A stretch of DNA of 64,000 nucleotides. Origin: Luzula sylvatica (taxonomy: Eukaryota; Streptophyta; Magnoliopsida; Poales; Juncaceae). The DNA lies in assembly GCA_946800325.1 (NCBI GenBank), contig OX326961.1:12832215-12896214 (forward strand). Reading direction: 5' to 3'. The notes under the pieces are model-generated. The model was not told the DNA's origin and made no database searches. It was given only the letters and a program-made list of their open reading frames with translations. Position numbers and translations under genes: made by a program. Positions 1 to 10,685 of this stretch are shown piece after piece; positions within the stretch are counted from its first letter, which is position 1, and each line of letters starts with the position of its first letter.

Positions 1-251
1 TTTCATTTCATTTCATGAAGGGCATTTATGATATTTCCATAATAATACACAAAAGCAGATTAAAACCCACTATGGAAAATGATTGATTCTCTTGGCACTA
101 CCAAAAAACAAACAAGAGCAAACTAAGCACTAACAAAGCAAAAAAACAAAAAAAAAACAAATAAATGAATATCATAAACCGTGTTTTCTCGATCGAAAGA
201 AACAAAAAAAAAACAACTGGGAGAGTCCATTTTATACACAAATACCAAACT
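1..251. other. AT-rich intergenic sequence
   Basis: A-rich, low-complexity DNA with several short poly-A runs. I see no gene, RNA or repeat boundary here apart from the target-site duplication of the neighbouring SINE, which starts at 252. Confidence 0.5.
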
Positions 252-267
252 CAAGCCACCACAAGTT

Positions 268-343
268 TTTTTTTAAGGAGGATCGACAATTTGTCGAGGC
301 CTCGAATATATTGGATAAATGAATGTGATTTATTTTGACATTC

Positions 344-385
<42 letters not shown>

Positions 386-479
386 ATATTGATGCCGCCG
401 GGACTCGAACCCACAACCTCTACAACATGAGAGTTTTTTTGTGCTAAGTACTCAACCATCTAGGCTATGAGACCATTGG
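268..479 (-). mobile_element. tRNA-derived SINE, copy 1
   Basis: Read on the minus strand, this unit has a pol III A box (TAGCCTAGATGG, 467-456) and a perfect B box (GGTTCGAGTCC, 411-401), then a unique body, then a short poly-A tail (poly-T at 268-274 on the plus strand). It is flanked by 16-bp direct repeats CAAGCCACCACAAGTT at 252-267 and 480-495, the target-site duplication. The body contains a GA/CT microsatellite that the second copy lacks. SINEs of this kind are transcribed by pol III and mobilised by LINE enzymes. The second copy of the family lies at 59179-59416. Confidence 0.93.
349..381. repeat. (GA)16 microsatellite inside SINE copy 1
   Basis: An uninterrupted GA run. It lies in the body of the SINE and explains the serine/leucine-rich reading frame seen across it. 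Confidence 0.95.
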
Positions 480-495
480 CAAGCCACCACAAGTT

Positions 496-1882
496 CACAA
501 CGCCAAATTTTACATCTCCCCTTTCCCCTTTCCCCCTTTTTCTCGATTATTTTTTCTTTTATTGATTTGGACGCGATAAATCAACATGGATACGTTGGTC
601 AATGGATAGGATGGTATTGAGTGATGCCTCTCCTAGACGGTAATTTTCACAATATGAAGAGTACCAACGCTGACGGTACCAGCTGGACCAACTGCAAAGT
701 TCAAAACAAGTCTTTGTAAGTTCTTATCAAAAGGTATTCGTGATATTTTATGTTTTATTTACCAAGTAGTAGAAGTTGAGAATTGGGTGAGTAAGCACGT
801 CCAGATCCGCATATTCGTTAAATGTGTTCTATCAAGGATACGTTATTTTCATTTAATTTACAAGTATATAATAGTGAAAAAATTATACTTGTCATGTTTA
901 ATATCTCCTCAACATGTTGGAGTGTTGAAAATAAATAATAAATACATTAAATATATAATTAATTTAGATAATAAATCATAATATATGACAAATCGTATAA
1001 TTATGTGGTAAACCACATTGATTAGGTGGTAAACTAAATTAATAAAAAATAATTTGGTTTATTTAATTTTGTTATTATACTTTATTTTGCACATGATACG
1101 TCATATTTATTTGAACGGATTTTTATTATTTTAAAATAAAAGTATTTTCATTTATATATTGCAAATTTTTGCGCAATTATTTTTTATTTTCGTTGTTATA
1201 TTTTTGTTTATTTTTATGATAGTTTTATTCATGTGTATCAGTTTAACACATGTTAAACGGTGTATTAATTCAGTCCAATGACTTATTTTCCAAATTTATA
1301 AATTTAGAGTTGATTAATTATGGACGGTGATAAACAAACTTATTAAAAATATAAAATACATTAATGATGTGTGAAACTGTAAATAAAAATTCTCCTCTTG
1401 TCATATATATGATGTCAAAAATTAAATGTTAATTGTTTACTACTAACATTTAATTCGGCGCCAACACATCAATCATGTTAGTGGATTCTAATGGTGATGT
1501 ATATCACCACTTTATAATAATTATCTTTTCAATAATGGATCTTATCACAAATAATTCGTGAATATATCATGGAAATTTTGTGTTGAAATCATGCAAATTG
1601 TTTTGTTCATAAAGTGCATGACATAAATATTTATATAAATTATAAAATACCCTTATTCGCTGAAATGTTTAAAAGCCTAAAGCGATTTATGTGTGATTTC
1701 TTCAAATGTTTGTTTTTGGGATTGAGATACTAGACAAAATAAAAAACATTCAATTATCTCGTTTATACATCAATGCAACAACTCGAAGGCGATCCACAAA
1801 AATATGGATAATATCTTCGCAGAAATTAGTTTGATAATTTTATTCTCATGATGACATTATTACATTCAGTATTAGCGTAAGT
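496..1882. other. AT-rich intergenic DNA without recognisable genes
   Basis: No reading frame of convincing length or composition, no tRNA and no clear repeat structure. AT content rises after about 780. Confidence 0.5.
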
Positions 1883-1900
1883 AACTAGTTTGACATTTTT

Positions 1901-2886
1901 GGGGCACCATTTGGATCCAGTGATTGGATCCGATTCTAACAACCATCTACGATCGTTTTGAGGATGCCACCATTGATGAGTTTCTTAAGCATTTTTGAGG
2001 ATGCTTCTCAATGCTAACATATTTGCTTATTTCGTTTTTTCTAAGATCGTTTTGAGGATGCTTGTTATTGGTCATCCATGGAAGGCGAGGATTAGTCAGC
2101 TCTGGAGTTTATGCTTATTTGAGAGTTCTTTTTGTGATATTAGTTGTGATATCATTAGCAATTTAGTCTATGCTGTTGACATGAACGTGCTTAGTATTTA
2201 GGGTTATGTGATATGTATCTTAGTAGTTTTTATGTATGGTTCTGATGAGCCTTGAGTTGCTGTCATGAATTTGCTTTCTTAAAAAGAGACTGTGTCATGA
2301 ATATTAATGGTTTTGACGAGCCTTGAATTGTTGTTACTACAAATCTTGAGTTCAAATTCAAACAATATATGGTATCTGCTGATACCTTATCCAAAACTTA
2401 AGAGACAAGGAGTTTAGCTATACAGACCGCTGTACTATACAAAAATCAACCACAGTTTCAGTGCATTTCAACACAATACTTCTCGAAATTACGTGAATAA
2501 AACTAATACCCTTGGATCTATGAGTCCTTTTCAGTCCTCATTTATAGTCTAAAATTTGTATCATTAAGATTCCTAAATGCCTTGATTATACAATTCATAT
2601 ATGCTATCTACGTGCTGTGAACAGTGCCATGCAAAGGTGAGGACTTTTCATTTGATCCGGTTCCATTGTACACCGTACTAATTTGATTCTGGTCCACGGT
2701 ACACCGTACTAACTAAACGTAACCATTAAACAATGTACGGCTCCTTCAAAATAACAAACTATCTCGCCTATATTCATTGATTATAAAGGGAGCTACACTC
2801 CAGTTTAACCCCCACTGTCGCTCATACTTCAACTTCCCAAGATAACTCTCGCTGCCAATTATTGATTATAAAGGGAGCTTCCCACC
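1901..2886 (+). other. LINE 5' segment of unknown origin
   Basis: Sequence between the left target-site duplication and the endonuclease start. I find no ORF1 or zinc-knuckle frame. A 19-bp direct repeat ATTGATTATAAAGGGAGCT occurs at 2776-2794 and 2861-2879, the second copy ending 7 bp before the ATG. Other parts look mRNA-like (1950-2290) but I cannot identify them. This could be an unusual 5' UTR or a chimeric 5' end. Confidence 0.5.
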
Positions 2887-3629
2887 ATGTCCATCCCTAG
2901 TCTCAGCATTCTGTGTTGGAATGTGCGAGGTTTGGGGGATTTACGCAAGTGTAAGCTTGTTAAGGATTGCATACGAGAAGCCAAGTTGATTTTGTATGCA
3001 TCCAGGAATCTAAGTGGGCTGACCCAACTCTGTTTGACCTCCATAAAATTTGTACGGGCAAATTCCGTAACGTCACATATAAGCGGGCTCTCGGATCCAA
3101 AGGCGGCATCCTAACTGCCTGGACTAGTCGATGGAGTCTTACAGCTTCAACAGAAGGGAATTATTGTCTATACAACACTTTTAAACATCCATCGCAATTT
3201 TCATTCGGTCTTTTAAATGTATATGGCCCATTATCTCCTGAGATAAAGGCTAATTTTCTGAAAGAACTTCAATTATTTCTGCAAAACAGATCCATCCCAG
3301 TAATCATCACGGGCGATTTTAATATGATCAGAAATAAAGAAGAAACAACTGGTGACTCTCACTCACTCAACGATATGTCCATGTTTTCTGATTTTATTAT
3401 GAACAATGGTCTAACCGAGATTCACTTAGAGGACAACTTATTCACATACTCCAACAAAAGGGAATGTCCTACTTTTTCGAAGTTGGATCGATTTCTGGTC
3501 ACCCAAGATTGGCTTCATCTGCCCTTAGTTATTAGGGCCCACACTGCCACGGCTCTTACCTCGGATCATTTTCCCATACATCTGACAATCAAAAATAAAG
3601 ACACCATGACTAAACACTTCCGATTTTAA
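2887..3629 (+). pseudogene. LINE ORF2, endonuclease domain (broken)
   Basis: Exonuclease-endonuclease-phosphatase fold that nicks target DNA during LINE insertion. Motifs in order: CWNVRG near the start, CIQESK, NVYGP, ITGDFN, SKLDRFLV and SDHFPI, i.e. the Asn, Glu, Tyr, Asp/Asn and Asp-His catalytic positions of the family. The frame beginning at ATG 2887 shifts by one base near 2970 into the frame that continues to 3629, where a TAA interrupts it (HFRF-stop). The same frame reopens and carries the linker to about 3950. The start is the first ATG, with the WNVRG motif at its usual distance from the terminus. Confidence 0.9.
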
Positions 3630-3931
3630 AGATTCTGGATACGGGATAGTGAGTTCCCTCAAATCGTAATTTCGAATTGGGGGGAACAAAATACTGATAC
3701 ACACAACAATGAGACATCTGACTATCTCACCAGATTAATAAGGGTCAAAAGAGCACTAAGAACTTGGTCCAAAAAATTCAATAATATGGATACCACTCTA
3801 AACAGATGTAAATCATATATCAAAATCCTTAATCAACAAGAAGAAGTGCGTATCCTAAATTCTGGAGAAAAAATGCTGCGAATACAATTAAAAGAAAAAG
3901 CAATGCTCCTGACAACCATGCAACAGGATAA

Positions 3932-5887
3932 ATGGCAGCATCTTGCACATGGCTGAAACATGGTGATAGTAACACTAAATACTTCCATTCCATCGCTACT
4001 GGCCGGAGGAAAATAAATTCAATCTCCTCTCTTAAGATTAACAATTCAATGATAACTTGTGATAATGAAATCAACTTAGCATTCACCTCACATTATCAAG
4101 GGCTAATCGGACAAGTTAGCCCAAATTCAACATATCGACTTTCTGATATTCCAAATATCTTATCTTTCCACTCAGAACTACAATATATGTACTCCACCTT
4201 TCTAGAATCTGAGATTAAAAATGCGGTTTTTAGCCTCAAGAAATGTAAAGCCTGTGGTCCAGATGGCATTACCGCAGAATTCCTCCAATTATTCTGGGAT
4301 ACCATAAAGCCACAAATCATTGGACTTTTTAGGGTTTTTGAAAAAGGTTCACTAGAGCTGTTTAAAATAAATAAATCCACAATCACTCTAATTCCAAAAA
4401 TAGAGGGGGGCCAGTTGTTACAAGATTTTAGGCCTATCCGTATAATCTCAGCCCCTATAAAGCTTCTCACCAAAGTACTCCAACAGAGACTGCAACCTGT
4501 CATGCCAGCATTGATCAGTTCTTGCCAAACTGCTTTTATCAAAGATCGTTCAATCTTGGAAACCTATCTGGCTACACCGGAATTATTAACAATTTACCAC
4601 AAAAAGAAAATCCAAGCAGTATTGATCAAAATTGATTTCAAAAAAACTTTTGCCACTATCTCTTGGGAGTTCCTATTCTATATTTTGCAAGCAAAAGGGT
4701 TTCCAAGTTGCTGGATCTCATGGATTAAAAATTTACTTGAATCATCTAGATCCTCGGTCCTCACTAACGGTACGCATGGCAAGTATTTTCCTCACAAACG
4801 CGGATTGCGACAGGGTGATCCTTTGTCTCCGCTATTATTCAACATCACATCGGATGTTCTAAATACTTTCCTATCAAACGTAAATTTGTTACTCACATCG
4901 CCCATCTTATTTGCTCCACGCATTTTGCAATACGCAGATGACACGTTGTTGATTGTTGAAGCCTTTCCTCAAAATCTCAGAATTATCGCACATACAATCA
5001 ACACATTTTCCTCCCTCTCTGGCCTCGAAGTTAACTGGAACAAATCTTGTTTTGTGCCACTATCAATCCCAGACAATTTGCATAATAATGTTGCAACCAT
5101 TCTAGGCTGTGTAAAGAAATATTTTCCAATTATGTATTTAGGGTTGCCACTCTCCTTGCGAAAACCGTCTAAAGTCTCTTTTCAACCATTACTACAAAAA
5201 ATAAAATCTAAGCTTAACTCGTGGAATGGTTCGCTCCTCTCTCTAGGAGGAAGAACAACACTTATTCAAGCAGTCCTTAATGCACTGCCAAGTTATTATA
5301 TGCAAGTATTCTTATTACCAAAGTGGCTCCTAAAAGAATTAATCAGACTCATACGCTCAATTTTTTGGAGTGGTAAAGAGTCCATTGCAAGTAAAAAATG
5401 TCTTGCCAGTTGGAAGCAGCTATGCTTGCCAAAGAATAATGGCGGTTTGGGAATCCTAGATTTACAAAATCAGAATAAAAGTCTTCTAATCAAATGGCTT
5501 TTCAATTTGGATCTTCAAACCAATGCCATATGGACAACTTCTATTAGAGACATCTACGGCTTCCAGTGCACCAAAGACTTACAAAACTCCTCTAATAACT
5601 TCCTTTCCTACTTTCTAAAAGATCTAAAAGGTTTGATACCGATCTATAATGCCACATATAATGAAATCACTACTCCCACAAGTGCCGTAACGAGCACAAA
5701 TCACGACACCACTGAACATGGCCACCCTCCTTTTTCCACAAATTTTTTTTATCAATTCTTATCCAATCCAGGAATCGAAATTGAATGGACACGACAGATA
5801 CTTTCCCTACGAATACCATCTAAAATAAAACTTTTTCTATGGTTGGTAGGAAATAACCGTATGCTGACACACGAAAACCTAGTTTGA
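3932..5887 (+). pseudogene. LINE ORF2, reverse transcriptase and partial zinc-binding region
   Basis: Non-LTR reverse transcriptase. It opens with the linker motif WLKHGDSNTKYFH, continues through CGPDGIT and LIPKI, motif A (IDFKKTFATISW), RQGDPLSPLLF and the catalytic YADD box (ILQYADDTLLI), then the thumb and the LGLPLS and GGLG motifs. It ends inside the zf-RVT region (PSKIKLFLWL) with a stop at 5885-5887. The second Asp usually seen in motif A (KAFD) reads Ala. A one-base shift near 3935 separates this frame from the endonuclease frame, so ATG 3932 is not a natural start. The C-terminal Cys/His part is missing. Confidence 0.93.
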
Positions 5888-5935
5888 CATTTCGTGCTCT
5901 AGGATCTACTTCAAAAAAACTAGTTTGACATTTTT

Positions 5936-6066
5936 TGTCATGACATTCCAGACATGAATTACATAGAATTACATAGGACGAGTCAAATTTTGGTTAATTT
6001 TATAATATGTTACATGTAATATTTATGAATTTCTTTTTATAATATACACGTTACCAATTTTATATA
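5936..6066. other. Short AT-rich spacer
   Basis: Flank between the LINE and the first MITE. No gene seen. Confidence 0.5.
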
Positions 6067-6475
6067 CGAGAGAGACTAACATATTTAATTAAGTACAAAT
6101 ATTTTTGTAATTTATGTTTTGAATCATTGAATTTACATTGTGATTTGTGCATTTAATGATTTGCAAAAAATTTCATAATCATCATGGAAAAATACAAATT
6201 TAATGGTTAAAAAATAAGTATCAAATCTTTGAGGGAGGCTAAACTACTGAATTAAGTACCAACATTTTGGTACTTAATGTTTTTTCACCATTGAATTTGC
6301 ATTGGGATTTGTGTTTTTTCATGATGGTCATGAAAGTTTGTGCACATCATAAAATGCATAAATCTCAATGCAAATCCAATGGTGAAAAAGCATTAACTAC
6401 TAGAATGTTGGTACTTAATTAAGTAGTTTAACCTCCCTCCAAATTTTTGTACTCAACTAAATATGTTAGCTTCAT
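6067..6475. mobile_element. MITE, outer copy, interrupted by a sister copy
   Basis: The left arm (6072 onward, GACTAACATATTTAATTAAG) and right end (to about 6475, CAACTAAATATGTTAGC) are inverted repeats. The body shares the core TTTGTGCATTTAATGAT with the copy at 8681-8868. The inner copy 6231-6439 sits near the right end, so the uninterrupted length was about 190 bp. No coding capacity. Confidence 0.75.
6231..6439. mobile_element. MITE, inner copy with long terminal inverted repeats
   Basis: 209 bp. The ends GAGGGAGGCTAAACTAC and (inverted) GAGGGAGGTTAAACTAC match, and the arms continue inward as a near-complete hairpin (AAGTACCAACATT / AATGTTGGTACTT). Flanking 9-bp repeats CAAATCTTT (6222-6230) and CAAATTTTT (6440-6448) match at 8 of 9 positions. 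A 9-bp duplication points to Mutator-type mobilisation. No coding capacity. Confidence 0.83.
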
Positions 6476-8644
6476 TTTTATATATTTATAGAACTTTCTT
6501 TTAATATTTTACATGTAATGCGTAATGTTGGTTAATTATCATTTGGAAGTTTTAAGGGCTAATGCACATATTTAAAGACTTACTTTGTTTGAAAGTTCAT
6601 TCCAATATATGAATTTAATTCTTTTGAGAAACTGTTTCCTTACAATTTCTTAAAAAACAATGGTGTTCTCCTTCTCAAGATAGAGATATTTACTTTGTGA
6701 TATAGTAACATACATATTTGATCTTTGTAAAAAACTTATTCAATTTATTGAAGCAAATAATAGTCATATAGTTAACATTTTATATCAATTGACTATTAAA
6801 CCATAATAAGGAGAAAGAAAAAAAAAAGAAACCAATTAATAATCATTTCATTTTTTCTGCTAAATCACAATACAGTTCTTTCCAGCGTTAGATTCAATCG
6901 TTATTTTGTGATAAATATTTTCATGTAAATATACATAGGAGATTTACAGATTTATTCTTTTTTGGACTTAAATTTATATATGTATCCTTCTTAAAATTAA
7001 AATATCATATGTACCTTTCTATAAATCTAAAATATCATATTTATACAAAAATTAAAAATCATTCAATTTTTTCGTTAAACTTAACAGTCAACATCATATT
7101 ATATTGTAGGATGACGTTATTACAAGAGTTTAGACCGTTTAACTAAGAGGGTTTCATTTGTTTTATCAAATGACCACTATATCCTTATATGTGATGATTG
7201 ACATTTATTATTGTTTTTATCTTTCATAAATTATGCAAAAATATTTTCATGATATTATGAAGAACTAAATATAACCAACATGACAACATACATTAATTTC
7301 ATGTGTAAATATATTATTGGTTACAATTTGGATGATTTTTTATGATTTGAAAATTAAGAACAATAATATTTTTTATATATGTAAATTTTTGTTTGCAAAA
7401 TTAAGTACACTAACTTTATTTTTAAATATTTATTTAAAATCGAACATAGCAAGTAATATAGAGATTTTTTTAAAAATTATTTTTTAATTCAGAATATGAT
7501 GATAAATATTATTTGTATTAAATTTTTTAACATAAAACTTTTCATAGAATTTTTGATAATTAATACAATAAATAGTTAGACTTAATTAGATAAAAAAAAA
7601 TACTAATTTGACATGTTTATCAAGTCCACTTGATATTTGTAAATCCTAATTTTCGGCTTGTAATCAATATTTATTTCTTGTTTGACTTTTTCAGAGACCG
7701 CAATCTAGTGCAAATGATAGATTGGGAAATTGGAATTACAGTTAGAAGTATGCTTGATTCCTTGTAACTAGCAATGATATGATGATTCGTGCTTTAATTT
7801 GAAATTTGATTTGCTTGGCAATGACAATGATCATTATGTTCTATGAATTATATTTTGTGTTAAAATTCTTTTATGGGGATTTTGATTTCATTTATTATGG
7901 TTGTACTTTTAATTAGAACAAATATCAACAGAAGTGGGATCATCGAGCACACTCTATATTTTGTGTTATGAACTCTAAATGATAAACTATTATTATTGTG
8001 TCAAAATATTTCCAAAAATATTTTTTTATATGATTGTGTAATTATTGGAAATTTTTGCTGTGTACCCCTTAGTGTTGAAATAATGACGAAAATGACACTC
8101 TTTAGATGTCAAAAAGTATTTTTCCGCCATACATTGATCCCATATTACATCCATATATGTATCCAAACAATATATTATTGAAGAAAAATCAAATATTTAA
8201 ATAAACATTGTATTTTATTATTAAATTTTAGAAAAAATATTTTTTTAAAAATAAAATAAAACATGTGCCTACAAAAAATGTTTTATATTTTATAAAATGA
8301 TATATATCTAATAGTATTATATTTCGCAAATAAATTTTTTTTTTATGAATTATATTGTTCACAAGAAAATTACTTTTAATAATTTTATTTAGGGTGCGCC
8401 CATTAGGGTTCTTAAAATATTTGCGATACAGGGCTAATAATATCAAGAAATTAATTAATAATATTTTCATGAAACAAAAATATCTAGGGTAACAAATTTA
8501 TCCTCCCCATGCTTGGTTTCGAGGAAGGGGAAAGAAAGGTAAATGAAAAAAATAAAATGATATGTATTATATTTTTATTTTATTATTTATGAAGAAATTT
8601 ATATAAATACATCACATTACTATTCTTAAATATGAAAAAAATTT

Positions 8645-8646
<2 letters not shown>
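6476..8646. other. AT-rich intergenic DNA, no gene recognised
   Basis: About 2.2 kb of very AT-rich sequence with no reading frame of plausible coding composition and no structural repeat that I can delimit. Confidence 0.5.

Positions 8647-8680
<34 letters not shown>
8647..8680. repeat. (AT)17 microsatellite
   Basis: Pure AT dinucleotide run that directly abuts the left end of the MITE at 8681. Confidence 0.95.
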
Positions 8681-8683
<3 letters not shown>

Positions 8684-8868
8684 GAAGGCTAACCTACTTA
8701 ATTAAGTACCAAAGTTTTGATACTTAATGTTTTTTAACCATTGGATTTGCACTGAGATTTGTGCATTTAATGATGTGCACAAAATTTCATGATCATCATG
8801 AAAAAACACAAATCTCAATGCAAATCCAATGGTTAAAAAACATTAAGTACCAAAACATTGGTACTTAA
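8681..8868. mobile_element. MITE, third copy of the 6231 family, right end lost
   Basis: Begins GAGGAAGGCTAACCTACTTA and carries the same hairpin arms (AAGTACCAAAGTTTTG ... CAAAACATTGGTACTT). The right terminal repeat stops at ACTTAATTA and is replaced by unrelated sequence, so this copy is truncated or rearranged. Confidence 0.75.
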
Positions 8869-9084
8869 TTACGACATGATTCATCATGAAATCAATTTTA
8901 AAATTCAAATTTTTTGCATTGGATTTAATTTAAATTATATAGATAGACTTAAGATTAATTTTGACAATGTTTCGACTTTTCTTTCATCAAAATCCAAAAA
9001 GTTACCGAAATTGACGGTTGGAAAAAATATGTTATCCGTTTTGTTAGATAGACAAATGCAAATGAAACCAAATTTATTCTACAA

Positions 9085-9202
9085 CATATCTAAATGATAT
9101 AGATCACATATATACGGTTAGAATTTAATTTTCATGAATATAATTTGAAAAATTAACATTGTTGGCCGTGTTGGCCACACAAAAGTGTTGGCCATTGAAC
9201 CT

Positions 9203-9245
<43 letters not shown>

Positions 9246-9380
9246 TAGACTCAATGACCAACATCCTTACTTGGCCAACGCGGCCAACAACGTTTATTCT
9301 TCAAAATATATAGATGAAAATTAAATCTTAACCGTATAGATTTAATCAACTTGGAGCAGAGCACGAATATATCACATCTA
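9085..9380. repeat. Long imperfect inverted repeat around an AT microsatellite
   Basis: The left arm (about 9097-9205) and right arm (about 9240-9350) are reverse complements over more than 100 bp, with matching blocks TTGGCCGTGTTGGCC / GGCCAACGCGGCCAA and ACGGTTAGAATTTAATTTTC / GAAAATTAAATCTTAACCGT. The loop is the AT run 9206-9239. This is either a foldback MITE or two copies of one element head to head. Confidence 0.75.
9206..9239. repeat. (AT)n microsatellite in the loop of the inverted repeat
   Basis: Uninterrupted AT dinucleotide run at the centre of the foldback structure. Confidence 0.95.
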
Positions 9381-9382
9381 GA

Positions 9383-9384
<2 letters not shown>

Positions 9385-9444
<60 letters not shown>
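9385..9444. repeat. (AT)30 microsatellite
   Basis: 60-bp pure AT run at the boundary between the foldback element and the receptor-kinase relic. It generates spurious Tyr-Ile reading frames on both strands. Confidence 0.95.
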
Positions 9445-9447
<3 letters not shown>

Positions 9448-9888
9448 AGAGAAGATCACGAATAATAGCGAGCCCATAAGGAACACGATCGAACCAGACG
9501 AAACCACCGCAATAATGACCGAAATAATGCCCGAAAAAAAAAGCCAAGAATTTGGGTAAAAGCGGGTGCTTAACATTTTTCGCGGGAGAGATGCCCGGGT
9601 ACAACTTGGAGCAGTTAATGAAAGCTTCTGCGGAGATGTTAGGAAGAGGGAATTTGGGCGCAACTTATAAAGCGGTATTGGGTTCGAAATTAGTTGTTTG
9701 TGTGAAGAGATTGGATGGTTATAAGATCGGTGGAAGTGGCAAGGAGATTTTCGAAAGACGTATGGAGGCGATTGGGAGATTAAGACACCCGAATCTGGTG
9801 CCTTTAAGGGCGTATTTTCATGCGAAAGAAGAGAGATTGGTTGTTTTCGATTATATGCCTAATGGTAGTTTGTTTTCTCTTATACACG

Positions 9889-9959
9889 GTACGGTTCTAT
9901 ATATTTTTTTGTATTTTTGTTCGATTTAGGGTTTTTGTAATTAATTTTTTGTTTTTCAG
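9889..9959 (+). other. GT-AG intron within the pseudokinase relic
   Basis: Starts GTACGG and ends TTTTTCAG. Removing it joins CAC-G to GA-TCG and gives the family sequence IHGSKSS in frame. The intron shows that this is a genomic gene relic and not a retrocopy. Confidence 0.88.
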
Positions 9960-10244
9960 GATCGAAATCATCGAAAGCGAAGCCGTTACATTGGACCTCA
10001 TGTCTAAAAATTGCGGAGGACGTAATTCAAGGCCTCTCTTACATCCACCAATCATCGAGATTGGCGCACGGAAACATCAAGTCGTCAAACATATTGCTCG
10101 GTGCACATTTCGAGGCGTGCTTGACCGATAATTGTCTTTCGTTTCTCTTCGACGAACAATATTTTGAAACAGTCGGCGAGTCGAGTTTTTATCGTGCCCC
10201 CGAAGCTAAACGTTTGATCAAGGATTTAACACCAACGTCAAACA

Positions 10245-10640
10245 TATTTTTTATTTGTATTTTCATTTAAACATAAAAACAGTACATGACAAATTAAGGT
10301 TCGAGGAAAAGAAAGGAACCATTTCTTGCAAATTATCCAAAACACCTTTTCTAATTTGTTATAGTGAGGACTAAAACAATGAATAAATAATGAACAATTC
10401 TATGGTACATTTTTTTGTTGTTGTTGTTGAAATTATGGTACATCTTTTTTAAAAGATTAATTTGGACACTTTTACGTTAATTAGATCTCCTTATATTATG
10501 CGAGTGATGATTTATTTCCCATTTAGGACATTAAATAATTAATAGAAAAATTTCCCAAATTTCCCTTTAAAATTTGTATACGATTTGAGAAAAATGAATG
10601 TACCATATAATCACCCTAAATAATAATTTTGGTACTTGAT
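10245..10640. mobile_element. Unclassified insertion 1 in the pseudokinase
   Basis: About 397 bp separates TPTSN from RSDICAFG, which are adjacent in the protein family. The sequence is AT-rich and non-coding. I see no convincing terminal inverted repeats or target duplication, and it does not have intron borders. Confidence 0.6.
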
Positions 10641-10685
10641 AGGTCCGACATATGCGCATTTGGAGTTCTCCTCCTCGAGTTACTT

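Larger units (their letters stand above)
1901..5917 (+). mobile_element. L1-type LINE retrotransposon, degenerate
   Basis: The element is bounded by a perfect 18-bp direct repeat AACTAGTTTGACATTTTT at 1883-1900 and 5918-5935, with a short A run (5913-5919) just before the right copy, as expected for target-primed reverse transcription. It holds an apurinic-type endonuclease region (2887-3629) and a reverse transcriptase region (3932-5887). ORF1 is not visible: only about 1 kb of non-coding sequence precedes the endonuclease. The 3' end is unusual, because the zinc-binding region after the RT stops early and the A run follows only about 25 bp later. Coding is broken by at least two frameshifts and a stop, so this copy is dead. 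Confidence 0.93.

Noticed and set aside
401..467. tRNA gene at the A and B boxes of SINE copy 1 (and at 59179-59240)
   Set aside because: No acceptor stem or cloverleaf can be formed; the poly-A tail and target duplications show SINEs.
4096..4542. 148-residue minus-strand frame opposite the LINE RT
   Set aside because: Shadow of the RT coding strand; the sense strand has clear RT motifs.
9440..9545. Minus-strand hydrophobic stretch that resembles a receptor-kinase transmembrane helix, suggesting an inversion
   Set aside because: The plus strand reads an acidic juxtamembrane-like stretch in this place and joins the kinase if one base is removed near 9556, so no inversion is needed.
9251..9663. 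Overlapping minus-strand frames with Tyr-Ile runs
   Set aside because: Produced by the AT microsatellite; no protein character.
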